From NCBI RefSeq assembly GCF_000014425.1, contig NC_008530.1:1798001-1862000 (forward strand): a stretch of 64,000 bases of DNA, given 5' to 3'. Below the pieces are notes generated by a model, which saw only the letters and a list, made by a program, of their open reading frames with translations, was not told the DNA's origin and made no database searches. This DNA is from Lactobacillus gasseri ATCC 33323 = JCM 1131. Its GTDB lineage: Bacteria; Bacillota; Bacilli; Lactobacillales; Lactobacillaceae. Positions 9,543 to 17,202 of the stretch are shown here, piece after piece. The position numbers and the translations under genes are program-made. Within the stretch, counting starts at the first letter, position 1; every line of letters starts with the position of its first letter.

Positions 9543-9701
9543 CTAGAAATCTTTATAAATAAATTTTGCAGCCCCAATGCCGCTATATGAGTACAAGTAA
9601 ACTAGCACTACAAGCACTGCAAAGTAAAAGAGAGTTTTAGCAATAAATAAGCCGATTTCTTTTTTCTTTGTATTATTTTGCTTATCTTTATTTTCTGCCA
9701 T
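9543..9701 (-). CDS. dltX: Teichoic acid D-Ala incorporation protein DltX
   Basis: 52-residue protein (starts MAENKDKQNN, ends KFIYKDF). It has a charged N-terminus, one transmembrane helix (about 17-37) and the aromatic C-terminal end characteristic of DltX, which acts with DltB/DltD. ATG preceded by GAGGTG; 20 bases separate it from dltA. First gene of the dlt operon; too short for most ORF filters. Confidence 0.9.
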   Translation of the reverse strand: MAENKDKQNNTKKKEIGLFIAKTLFYFAVLVVLVYLYSYSGIGAAKFIYKDF

Positions 9702-9799
9702 GCTTACACCTCGTAATCTTTTTTCTAAATTTTACAACATTGTTATAAAACAGGTTAACATTTTTACTATTTCTTAGAAAAATAGCATGAACAGAAGTA

Positions 9800-9808
9800 A
9801 TTATACCA
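9800..9808 (-). promoter_or_regulatory. Extended -10 promoter element upstream of dltX
   Basis: On the minus strand TGGTATAAT, an extended -10 consensus about 100 bp upstream of dltX; no strong -35 is apparent. This implies a long 5' leader containing a small CTATTTTT/AAAAATAG-like hairpin. Confidence 0.5.
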
Positions 9809-9838
9809 AAAATAGCCTTAGTTATGGATAGTTCGCTA

Positions 9839-10126
9839 TTATTGATTACGTTTTCTTTCTATAAAATAACCAATTCCTAAAAAAATAGTCGGTAAAATCG
9901 AAACAAACACTAAGACTACTAAAATCACCTTTAAAAGCCAGTCAGGATTTTCCCACTTTTTATCATTGGCAGTTGTTAAAGCATAGGCTGAGAATAAAAC
10001 AATTGTAATTAGGTTTATTAAAAACAAGCTGCTATGTGAATATTGATACAGCATTAAAACACTGCTTCCTGATACCAAGCCACTCCAGCCTGCTAATCGT
10101 ACCCAAAAAGCTATCTTTTTAACCAT
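9839..10126 (-). CDS. Small membrane protein, unknown
   Basis: 95 residues with three hydrophobic segments (about 7-25, 30-50, 65-88) and a basic C-terminus (ERKRNQ). It starts one base after the stop of the upstream propeller-like gene, so the two form an operon. No family recognised. Confidence 0.7.
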   Translation of the reverse strand: MVKKIAFWVRLAGWSGLVSGSSVLMLYQYSHSSLFLINLITIVLFSAYALTTANDKKWENPDWLLKVILVVLVFVSILPTIFLGIGYFIERKRNQ

Positions 10127-10127
10127 T

Positions 10128-11279
10128 TTAACCCCCTAGTAAGGCATTAATATTCGCTGATAAAATTCGGTCGACAATCATAATTTGATCACGTGCATAC
10201 GCCTTGGCACCAGATTCAAATAACATTAGTAGCTGACCATTTTGAACATAAATTTGTTCTAAGTATGGCGGCATAACTACAACTTTTTCTGCATTTCCTT
10301 CATCTAGATAGTTCAAAGCTGAAATTGGGAAAAAGTATAACTTAGAGTCCTTGCTTCCATAAGATTGGCTTAAAATAATCCAGTTTTGATAAAAGGCGAT
10401 TCCTTGAATCTGTCGATCCATTGAAGCACTTCCAGAACCTAAGGCCCAAGATACTTGACCAGTTACTGCCTTAATTTGGTCACTAGTGATTGTTCCTTTA
10501 AAGTTCCCTGAACGGGCAATCGGATAACTAGCAATTTGTCCTTGACCATCTGTATTAAAAAAGCCAACAAACAACTGATTGTCGTAATAAGTTACACAAG
10601 ATGCCCTTTCAATTGTTGGCAAAGCAATTACATTATCATATTTAATAGGTTGCTTTTTCTTATTATAACTGTATTTTTCTAATTTCTTTAATGAAAAGGA
10701 CATTAGGGCTGAAGAATCGTCTTGACTTCCTGTTACCCAAATATTTTTAGCAACTGGATCATAAGCAATACCGCCCAAATGCGGCGCTCCTGAAACTTGA
10801 ATGGTCTTTAAATACTTACCAGTTTTTTTATCTAAGCAGTAAATTACAGAACGATGAGTATGAGTTGAATCATAGGCCGTAATTAATAAATATTTACCGG
10901 CTACAGTTAATCCTTGCGGGGTCATTGTATCGGCATCTGTTAGCTTCTTTTTATTGAAATCATAGCTTGGCGTTACAACTTGTCCTGGGATTACGACACT
11001 GCTACCGATTTTACTAGCACGTGGCGTTTCATAGGCTGCACTATAGACATCAGGATACTTTTCATTCAGTAATTTCTTAAAATAGGCTAAATTATGATGA
11101 CCTGGGCTAATGCTTGTACCATCCTTTGCCTTTTCTACATCTGGTCTAGATGTAAATGTTGCTTTTGCCTGTTCTCGCTTTTGATATTGCTGATAGCCAT
11201 AGTAACCGCCATAACTAACCCCAGCAATAATTGCCAAAATTAAGATTAGTTTAAACAGAATCTTTAAAAATCTTTTCAT
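10128..11279 (-). CDS. Membrane-anchored beta-propeller-like protein
   Basis: 383 residues: one N-terminal membrane anchor (about 6-28), a lysine-rich spacer, then repeated blade-like strands (for example LLITAYDSTHTHRSVIYCLD and IWVTGSQDDSSALMSF), suggesting a secreted seven-bladed propeller domain. No catalytic motif visible. Probably displayed on the cell surface. The function is unknown; it pairs with the small membrane protein downstream. Confidence 0.7.
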   Translation of the reverse strand: MKRFLKILFKLILILAIIAGVSYGGYYGYQQYQKREQAKATFTSRPDVEKAKDGTSISPGHHNLAYFKKLLNEKYPDVYSAAYETPRASKIGSSVVIPGQVVTPSYDFNKKKLTDADTMTPQGLTVAGKYLLITAYDSTHTHRSVIYCLDKKTGKYLKTIQVSGAPHLGGIAYDPVAKNIWVTGSQDDSSALMSFSLKKLEKYSYNKKKQPIKYDNVIALPTIERASCVTYYDNQLFVGFFNTDGQGQIASYPIARSGNFKGTITSDQIKAVTGQVSWALGSGSASMDRQIQGIAFYQNWIILSQSYGSKDSKLYFFPISALNYLDEGNAEKVVVMPPYLEQIYVQNGQLLMLFESGAKAYARDQIMIVDRILSANINALLGG

Positions 11280-11396
11280 TAGCTTTCCCTACCTAAATAA
11301 ACAACTTCCTTAATTCGATATTATACCTGAACAGTCCATTTACTATATGAAAATAAAAAATTAAGCAAGTATATTATATTTGGTTCTAGTTTGTAC

Positions 11397-11578
11397 TATA
11401 ATATATTAATTGTAGTAGTGGATTAATAATAATTCACTGCTATTAGCATTAACATCCAACTTTTTATTTTCATTCTTACTCCTCCAAGTAGATTGAATAA
11501 TAACAAGATCAGCTTAAAGGCTGATTATCTATCTTTGAAACGACTTATGCACTTCCCAGCATAGGTCGTTTTCTTTTT
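11397..11578 (+). ncRNA. Putative structured small RNA, copy A
   Basis: A TATAAT hexamer at 11397-11402 precedes a gene-free stretch ending in a rho-independent terminator (arms ACGAC.TATGC / GCATA.GTCGT, 11540-11578, then TTTTCTTTTT). It contains a 61-bp block (11439-11499) identical to 12988-13048, then a small hairpin ATCAG/CTGAT (11508-11525). The terminator loop CTTCCCAG is shared with copy B although the stem bases differ. The block carries TTACTCCTCCAAG, complementary to a strong Shine-Dalgarno sequence. The antisense strand could encode a 15-residue peptide (MKIKSWMLMLIAVNYY begins it), not conserved in length in copy B. Confidence 0.55.
11439..11499 (+). repeat. 61-bp direct repeat, left copy
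   Basis: Identical over 61 bases to 12988-13048, same orientation, 1.55 kb apart, flanking the bacteriocin/immunity genes. It lies inside putative small RNA copy A. Confidence 0.9.
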
Positions 11579-11655
11579 AACGCATTAAAAAAGAGAATCC
11601 TGATTATGGATTCTCTTTTCTTGTATTGAGGATTGTTATAAAAAATCTTGTGCAT

Positions 11656-12000
11656 TTACCAGATACCAAATTGATTGATTAATTTGAATATTATCTCGTT
11701 CTTTTGTAATTTTTTATCGGTTGGGTGCACAAACAAATTCCATGCTTCTGATTGTTTTTTAGAAAGACGCAGTCCTCTAAAAGCAAGTGCGTCATTAATG
11801 TAGCTCATTGTTTTTCCAACTCGAACAGATAAGGTTATTCCCTCATACTTCTTATTCTGTAAATCAAATATTGTTTCATCAATAACTTGATATAACTCAG
11901 TAAAATCAGTAAATTTATTTAAATCTCCATATGGCTCATGTTTTAATTGATACTCTAAATTTTTAAGCAATACAATTGCTTCTTTAACTTCTGCTTCCAT
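11656..12000 (-). CDS. Bacteriocin immunity protein (EntA_Immun-like)
   Basis: 114-residue, helical, soluble protein starting MEAEVKEAIVLL, of the size and helix pattern of pediocin/enterocin A immunity proteins, which protect the producer's mannose-PTS. The ATG at 12000 follows the bacteriocin stop (12003-12005) by two bases; a GTG at 12015 is a less likely start as no spaced ribosome binding site precedes it. Same transcript as the bacteriocin, which is the main support for the assignment. Confidence 0.7.
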   Translation of the reverse strand: MEAEVKEAIVLLKNLEYQLKHEPYGDLNKFTDFTELYQVIDETIFDLQNKKYEGITLSVRVGKTMSYINDALAFRGLRLSKKQSEAWNLFVHPTDKKLQKNEIIFKLINQFGIW

Positions 12001-12002
12001 AT

Positions 12003-12290
12003 TTATCTTGGCCACCCTCTACCACCACTAATAAATCCTGTGGCAGCACTATTAGCCATATTATTAATTGTACTACTTACTACACCGCCCCAATTAACTC
12101 TACATTTACCATTTTTTAGTGTAGTTGGTCCATAAGAATATCCCTTTCTACATTCCACGTTTGATCCCCACGGCATTGGATCATACCAGCCGGGAGTAGC
12201 AGCAGAAACGGTATTACTGCTAAAGTATAATGCAGCTCCTGTCATAACAGGAATAAATGCAGTCGCTAAGAATAATTTACTCTTTTTCAT
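12003..12290 (-). CDS. Sec-secreted class II (pediocin-like) bacteriocin precursor
   Basis: 95-residue precursor. A Sec-type signal peptide (MKKSKLFLATAFIPVMTG, cleavage likely after NTVSA at residue 30) leaves a mature peptide of about 65 residues. The mature part holds two cysteines, and the region KCRVNWGGVVSS followed by an Ala/Gly-rich helix matches the KCWVNWGEA core and C-terminal helix of class IIa peptides such as enterocin P. The usual YGNGV box is replaced by YSYGPTT, so it is divergent. I start at the ATG at 12290 after GGAGGTAAATATC; the longer frame would place five residues before the signal peptide. Confidence 0.75.
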   Translation of the reverse strand: MKKSKLFLATAFIPVMTGAALYFSSNTVSAATPGWYDPMPWGSNVECRKGYSYGPTTLKNGKCRVNWGGVVSSTINNMANSAATGFISGGRGWPR

Positions 12291-12373
12291 GATATTTACC
12301 TCCAAGTTTAGAAAAAAAGTTTTAAAAGTTTGTTTTTTAAGAAAGCGCCTTCATCTAATTAAATTTTATCATA

Positions 12374-12487
12374 CCAATTATAAATATCAATTAAATTTTT
12401 AAATATATATTTCAATATTATCTACTTTTGTACAAGTGATTTATCCGTTAGGATTCTACGTTAATATTAGTAGCATACCAATTATAC
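12374..12487. promoter_or_regulatory. Divergent bacteriocin/immunity intergenic region with repeated ACCAATTATA
   Basis: Between the bacteriocin (minus) and the second immunity gene (plus). The decamer ACCAATTATA, within CATACCAATTATA, occurs near 12376 and 12478 in the same orientation. It may be a regulator site or a promoter part. No histidine kinase/response regulator is encoded in this window. Confidence 0.3.
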
Positions 12488-12588
12488 ATTTTCACCAAAA
12501 AACAATTGTATAAAGTCAGCTTTCATAATACGATTATCTTATAAAGAAGAATTCTTAAATTTGTTGAAATATACAGAAGGTGAAAAAG

Positions 12589-12873
12589 ATGGTTTCTAAA
12601 GATACAATTATTGCTACAATGACCGATTTAGTAAACTCACTTAATGAAACAAATCCAAGTTCAGAATTTACTAACTTTCTTGCAGACAGTCTAGCAACTA
12701 TTAAATCAAGCAATGGCGTTGCTTTCACGGGTCAGCTTCAATATTTCTTCAATCGCGCACCAGTTGTAAAATTTTCTGATAATATCACTTTTACTCCTGA
12801 AGAAGAAAAGCTATACCATAAACTCCTCTCTCTAAACGAGTTAGGAAACAACCTTTGGGGCGCAAGTTTATAA
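12589..12873 (+). CDS. Second bacteriocin immunity-like protein
   Basis: 94 residues starting MVSKDTIIATMTDL; the C-terminal half FTPEEEKLYHKLLSL... matches the pattern of EntA/pediocin-type immunity proteins. ATG at 12589 preceded by AGAAGG at a spacing of 8; the GTG at 12580 overlaps that ribosome binding site and is rejected. Divergent from the bacteriocin gene, with no bacteriocin of its own next to it, so it may be an orphan giving cross-immunity. Confidence 0.7.
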   Translation: MVSKDTIIATMTDLVNSLNETNPSSEFTNFLADSLATIKSSNGVAFTGQLQYFFNRAPVVKFSDNITFTPEEEKLYHKLLSLNELGNNLWGASL

Positions 12874-12944
12874 TTTATCCCAACTTCTTTAACAAATTTA
12901 ACTTTTTTAATAAAAAACGTCACAATTTGTTCACATTTTCCCTC

Positions 12945-13120
12945 TAATATATAAACCATAGCAACGGGGGAAAACAAAAACCCCATCGCTATTAGCATTA
13001 ACATCCAACTTTTTATTTTCATTCTTACTCCTCCAAGTAGATTGAATACATTTATCAGTCTTTGACTGATCCTATACTTATATATCTAAAATCCGCGTCT
13101 TTCCCAGCGCGGATTTTTTT
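12945..13120 (+). ncRNA. Putative structured small RNA, copy B
   Basis: Same architecture as copy A: AT-rich promoter-like TAATATATAA (12945-12954), GC-rich CGGGG/CCCC hairpin (12965-12984), the identical 61-bp block (12988-13048), hairpin ATCAG/CTGAT (13054-13070), then terminator AAATCCGCG / CGCGGATTT with loop CTTTCCCAG and seven T (13088-13119). Stem sequences of the terminator differ from copy A while the loop is kept, which suggests selection on RNA structure. The antisense frame starting MKIKSWMLML runs into the immunity gene and is unlikely to be a real long protein. Confidence 0.55.
12988..13048 (+). repeat. 61-bp direct repeat, right copy
   Basis: Perfect match to 11439-11499. With that copy it brackets the bacteriocin and both immunity genes; recombination between them would delete the island. 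Confidence 0.9.
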
Positions 13121-13209
13121 GTGGGCTTATTTCCAAGACTTTCCTATAATAGAAGTGAAAGGGAATACAAATTTTAGAAATTAGTTATTTAAGCATAGGA
13201 AGGATTATT

Positions 13210-13698
13210 ATGTTCTCACCATCTATTCAATCTTTGATTGAAGAAAAAGCAGGTTCATTTATCATCCCTGCCTCTAGAATTGCATTCGTAGAAGATGAAA
13301 ATCCACTCTACCATGCTTTTTTAATTCTTACTAAAATGAAATACTCAAAAATTCCAGTTTTAGATAAGAATCAAAAAGTAGTGGGTTTAATCAGTTTGGC
13401 AATGATTACAGATAAGATGCTAACGCCTGATAATATCGTTATCGAACCTTTATCAGACTTAAAAGTCAAAGATGTAATGCAAACAGATTTTGAAACGATC
13501 AACTTTGCGCATACTAATCTTGAGACGCAGCTACATCTTTTAGTTGACAATCCTTTTGTTCCAGTTGTAAATGACAACAATATTTTTCAAGGATTACTTA
13601 CAAGAAGAGAATGGATTAAGGCGTTTAATTACGTAACTCATTCAATTGATGATAAATATGACATTACTAAGAAGAGCAAGCCAAGCGAAACAAACTAA
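13210..13698 (+). CDS. cbpB: CBS-domain protein, CbpB/DarB-like
   Basis: 162 residues with two CBS motifs (about 20-75 and 88-145). The N-terminus (FIIPASRIAFVEDENPLYHAFLILTK) matches the CbpB/DarB family, which binds cyclic di-AMP and in relatives controls the (p)ppGpp synthetase Rel or other partners. ATG preceded by AGGAAGGA. It stands between small RNA copy B and the P1B ATPase. Confidence 0.8.
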   Translation: MFSPSIQSLIEEKAGSFIIPASRIAFVEDENPLYHAFLILTKMKYSKIPVLDKNQKVVGLISLAMITDKMLTPDNIVIEPLSDLKVKDVMQTDFETINFAHTNLETQLHLLVDNPFVPVVNDNNIFQGLLTRREWIKAFNYVTHSIDDKYDITKKSKPSETN

Positions 13699-13777
13699 AT
13701 CGCTTAAATTTAATCTATTAAGTGGTATAGTAATAGTGTTTTAGTATTACTTGTTAAATTAGTTGGAGGTAAAGCTA

Positions 13778-15655
13778 ATGAGACATCAATGGAAATTTTT
13801 TACAATTCTCGGAATTGGTGTCATTGCAGCAATTTTAGACTTTCTGTGTGGAGCTCCTAAAATTGGTACATGGCCAATCTCAGGTATCTTAATTGATATC
13901 TTCGGAATTTTTATGGCAATTACAATGCTCCGTGAAATGATTCATACGCTTGAATCAGGCCGCTGGGGCGTAGATATCCTGGCAATTATTGCCGTGGTTT
14001 CAACAATGATTGTTGGCGACTACTGGGCAGCTTGGATGATCTTAATCATGCTTACCGGTGGTGACTCGCTTGAAGACTACGCTACCAGTCAAGCAGACAA
14101 GGAACTACGTTCTTTATTACAAAACTCACCAAGAATTGCTGATAAGCTAGTCAATGGAAAGATTGAAGAAGTTAAAGTCGACGATTTAAAGATTGGCGAC
14201 ACGGTCTTAATTAAGCCAGGTAGTCAAGTTCCTGTCGATGGAGAAATCATTAAAGGTAATTCTAGCTTTGACCAATCTTCATTAACTGGTGAATCAGTTC
14301 CCGTAGATAAAAAAGTCGGCGATGACTTAATGTCAGGGTCAATTAATGGGGATGCAGCAGTAGAAATGAAAGTTACTAAGGCTGCTAAAGATTCTGAATA
14401 TCAATCAATCGTTGCCTTAGTTAAGTCTTCAGAAGCAAAACCTGCTAAGTTCGTTAAGATGGCTGACCGCTATGCAGTACCATTTACCATTATTTCTTTA
14501 ATTATTGGTATTGCAGCCATGATTACTTCTGCTGTAACTAATCCAGCATTAGGTTGGCAAGGTCACTTCTTACGTTTTGCGCAAGTTATGGTTGTTGCTT
14601 CGCCTTGTCCATTGTTAATTGCTGCACCAGTTGCAATGGTTTCAGGCATGAGTTCAATGTCACGTAGCCACATTATTGTAAAATCTGGTACTACGCTTGA
14701 AAAATTATCTCGTACCCTAACTTTTGCTTTTGATAAAACTGGTACTTTAACTGAAAACCAATTAGTTATTGATCAAGTTGTTTTAGCAAAAGATAGCTCA
14801 ATTTCAAAAGAAGAATTACAAGGCTTGGCAGCTAGCGTTGAACAACAATCAAGTCATGTTATCGCTACTTCATTAGTAAAAAGCACCGATAAAAACTTAA
14901 TTAAACCAGTTACCAACTTGAAAGAAGCTACTGCTAAGGGTGTTAGCGGTGAAGTAGATGGTAAGTTAGTTAAAGTTGGTAAACTTTCTTATGTTGATCC
15001 CGATCAAGAAAAAATTACTGTTAATTCAACAGCTGTCTTTGTTTCAATTGACAATAAATTTGCTGGATACATTACTTTCCAAGATCAAATCAGAAAGAAT
15101 ACACCAGAAACCATTGCTCGTCTTCGCCGTCAAGGCATCAAGCAAATTATGATGTTAACTGGTGACCGTAGATCTGTAGCTGATAAAGTGGCTACAGAAG
15201 CTGGAATTAGAGAAAGCGAAGTTCACGCTGATTTACTTCCTGCTCAAAAGATTCAGGCTATTAGAGATGTTAAACCTAACCTCAGACCAGTTGCCATGGT
15301 TGGCGATGGTGTTAACGATGCACCTAGTTTAATGGCTGCTGATGTTGGTATCGCTATGGGTGCTAAAGGCGCAACTGCTGCTAGTGAAAGTGCTGATGCA
15401 GTTATTATGGTTAACGATATTTCTAAAGTTAATGATGCGGTCGCAATTTCTAAACATACAATGAAAGTTGCCCACGTTGATATTATTACTGCAATTTGTA
15501 TCGTTATCTTAATTGAATTGATTGCCTTTACCGGTATCATTCCAGCATTCTGGGGTGCGATCTTACAAGAAGTAGTCGACCTAATTACTATCTTGCTTGC
15601 TCTTCTTGCTAAAACTAAGCCAACCAATCCTAAACAAACAGGATTAAAAAAATAA
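13778..15655 (+). CDS. Heavy-metal P-type ATPase with SPC motif
   Basis: P1B-type ATPase exporting (or importing) a transition metal. 625 residues: actuator TGES at 170-173, metal-site motif SPCPL at 275-279 in place of CPC, phosphorylated Asp319 in DKTGT, and GDGVNDAPSL in the hinge. There is no N-terminal HMA metal-binding domain. I chose ATG 13778 because GGAGG sits 9 bases upstream. SPC-type pumps of the P1B-4 class move Co/Fe-like ions, but the HEGG(S/T) signature of that class in helix 6 is absent, so the substrate is open. Confidence 0.85.
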   Translation: MRHQWKFFTILGIGVIAAILDFLCGAPKIGTWPISGILIDIFGIFMAITMLREMIHTLESGRWGVDILAIIAVVSTMIVGDYWAAWMILIMLTGGDSLEDYATSQADKELRSLLQNSPRIADKLVNGKIEEVKVDDLKIGDTVLIKPGSQVPVDGEIIKGNSSFDQSSLTGESVPVDKKVGDDLMSGSINGDAAVEMKVTKAAKDSEYQSIVALVKSSEAKPAKFVKMADRYAVPFTIISLIIGIAAMITSAVTNPALGWQGHFLRFAQVMVVASPCPLLIAAPVAMVSGMSSMSRSHIIVKSGTTLEKLSRTLTFAFDKTGTLTENQLVIDQVVLAKDSSISKEELQGLAASVEQQSSHVIATSLVKSTDKNLIKPVTNLKEATAKGVSGEVDGKLVKVGKLSYVDPDQEKITVNSTAVFVSIDNKFAGYITFQDQIRKNTPETIARLRRQGIKQIMMLTGDRRSVADKVATEAGIRESEVHADLLPAQKIQAIRDVKPNLRPVAMVGDGVNDAPSLMAADVGIAMGAKGATAASESADAVIMVNDISKVNDAVAISKHTMKVAHVDIITAICIVILIELIAFTGIIPAFWGAILQEVVDLITILLALLAKTKPTNPKQTGLKK

Positions 15656-15661
15656 AAAAAC

Positions 15662-15735
15662 TAGTTTGCAACCAAGAAAGTTTTTAGCTAAACTAAAATT
15701 TAGTTAAATATTTTTCATTAGTGGTTGGGTTTTAT
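15662..15735 (+). promoter_or_regulatory. Possible antiterminator/leader before the antiporter gene
   Basis: GAAAGTTTT (about 15675-15683) can pair perfectly with AAAACTTTC (about 15738-15746), which is also the left arm of the terminator at 15738-15789. CAACCA / TGGTTG and the palindrome AACTAAAATTTAGTT lie between. This is a mutually exclusive pairing pattern as in attenuators or riboswitches; no known class recognised. Confidence 0.3.
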
Positions 15736-15737
15736 TT

Positions 15738-15789
15738 AAAACTTTCAAGATTTGCTTATTTGGGTCAATAAGCGCTTGGAAGTTTTTTT
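15738..15789 (+). terminator. Long nested terminator upstream of antiporter
   Basis: AAACTTTCAAG / CTTGGAAGTTT enclosing GCTTATT / AATAAGC, followed by T7. It ends the ATPase transcript or acts as attenuator for the antiporter 33 bp downstream. Confidence 0.8.
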
Positions 15790-15821
15790 ATTTACCACAA
15801 AGTTATAGAAAGCTGGAGAAG

Positions 15822-16982
15822 ATGCACTTTTTAGGAGAATTAATTTTAATTCTGCTGGCTACTACATTATTAGGGCAACTGTTTTCACGTCTTAATATGC
15901 CAGCGGTTATTGGTCAATTATTATCAGGAATTTTATTAGGTCCAGCCATTTTAGGGCTAGTTAAACCAAATGAAATTATTTCACTTTTTTCAGAGTTTGG
16001 TGTAATTCTGTTGATGTTCTTAGCTGGTCTTGAAAGTGACTTAGACTTACTGAAAAAATATTTTAATCTAAGTTTCACTGTTGCTGGAATTGGCGTTATC
16101 TTGCCTGTCTTTTTCATGGGGATTGCAAGTTACTTATTTGGAATGAACTTCCTTGAAGCCCTATTTATTGGAATCGTATTTGCAGCTACTAGTGTTTCAA
16201 TTTCAGTTGTCGTATTGCAAGAAGCTAATCAAATTCATACTCGAACTGGTACAGCTATTTTAGGCGCAGCTGTGGTTGATGATATCTTAGCAGTAATTGT
16301 ATTAAGTTTATTTACTACCTTTAGCCATGAAGGTGGTAAAAGTGGTTTAACTAATAATTTCTTTCTTAATTTATTAATTGAGGTAATCTATTTCGTCGTT
16401 GTTTGGATTATCTTCAAGTTCATTGCTCCATATTTTATGAAACTAGCTGAAAAGATTGAAGTTGATTATGCTGTAGTTATTGGCTCACTTGTACTTGCTT
16501 TATCAATGGCTTGGGCAGCAGATTTTGTAGGCTTAAGTGCGGTTGTAGGAGCCTTTTTTGGCGGTCTTGCAATCAGACAAACTCCGCAATATAAAGAAGT
16601 TCAATCTTCAGTTAGCGCAATCGGATATTCAATTTTTATTCCAGTATTTTTTGTAAATATTGGTCTCTCAATGACATTCGCCAGCTTTATTAAAGATATT
16701 TGGTTTATCATTGTAATGACAATTTTAGCTGTCGTGTCTAAGTTCTGGGCTGGTAAATATTCAAGTGAATTATTTGGCTTTACTAAAAATGAAGGAAACA
16801 TTGTCGGTGCTGGGATGGTATCACGTGGTGAAGTTGCTTTGATTGTTGCTCAAATCGGAATTACGCACCATCTCTTCCCAGAAGATATTTACTCAAGTTT
16901 AATCTTGGTAATTATTATCACCACTGTCCTCTCACCATTTATTTTGAACTACTACATTAAGCGTGGCGTAAAGAATAACTAA
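15822..16982 (+). CDS. CPA2-family cation:proton antiporter
   Basis: 386-residue, roughly 12-helix antiporter of the KefB/NapA (CPA2) family. The core acidic motif AAVVDDILAVIVL holds the paired aspartates used for ion exchange. There is no C-terminal TrkA domain. It begins MHFLGELILILLATTLLGQL after an AGCTGGAGA site. Expected to exchange Na+ or K+ for H+. Expression may depend on the leader described upstream. Confidence 0.85.
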   Translation: MHFLGELILILLATTLLGQLFSRLNMPAVIGQLLSGILLGPAILGLVKPNEIISLFSEFGVILLMFLAGLESDLDLLKKYFNLSFTVAGIGVILPVFFMGIASYLFGMNFLEALFIGIVFAATSVSISVVVLQEANQIHTRTGTAILGAAVVDDILAVIVLSLFTTFSHEGGKSGLTNNFFLNLLIEVIYFVVVWIIFKFIAPYFMKLAEKIEVDYAVVIGSLVLALSMAWAADFVGLSAVVGAFFGGLAIRQTPQYKEVQSSVSAIGYSIFIPVFFVNIGLSMTFASFIKDIWFIIVMTILAVVSKFWAGKYSSELFGFTKNEGNIVGAGMVSRGEVALIVAQIGITHHLFPEDIYSSLILVIIITTVLSPFILNYYIKRGVKNN

Positions 16983-16985
16983 AGC

Positions 16986-17026
16986 AAAAACGAATTAGCT
17001 GTGATTGTAGCTAATTCGTTTTTTTC
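16986..17026 (+). terminator. Terminator after antiporter
   Basis: AAACGAATTAGCT / AGCTAATTCGTTT stem followed by T7. Confidence 0.9.
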
Positions 17027-17031
17027 ATATT

Positions 17032-17202
17032 CTAATTTATTGAAATACTTCCTGTTGGAATATCTATATCTACTTTAGTAAATTTAGAAAGTGAATAATC
17101 TTGATTAACCACTTTTTGATTAGCTATATTAAACATAGTCCATCCTCCAACTAATATAATTACAATAATGCCAATGCTAAATAATGTCTTTTTCCAATTC
17201 AT
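17032..17202 (-). pseudogene. Truncated DUF4097-like (putative adhesin head) N-terminus
   Basis: 56-residue frame starting MNWKKTLFSIGIIVIILV (membrane anchor) and continuing SKFTKVDIDIPTGSISIN, like the first strands of DUF4097 beta-helix proteins, then a TAG stop. Full relatives are several times longer, so this looks like a remnant. Its ATG directly abuts the stop codon of the upstream ABC gene, so it was once the second gene of that operon. Confidence 0.55.

Noticed and set aside
12738-13022. 94-residue minus-strand frame starting MKIKSWMLMLIAMGFLF
   Set aside because: It begins in the conserved RNA core with a good SD, but the rest is antisense to the immunity gene, and copy A of the same core gives only 15 codons; I treat it as antisense to a structured RNA rather than a protein.
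15253-15627. 124-residue minus-strand frame inside the ATPase gene
   Set aside because: Shadow of the P1B ATPase; low-complexity A/I/S/T composition and no promoter or SD.
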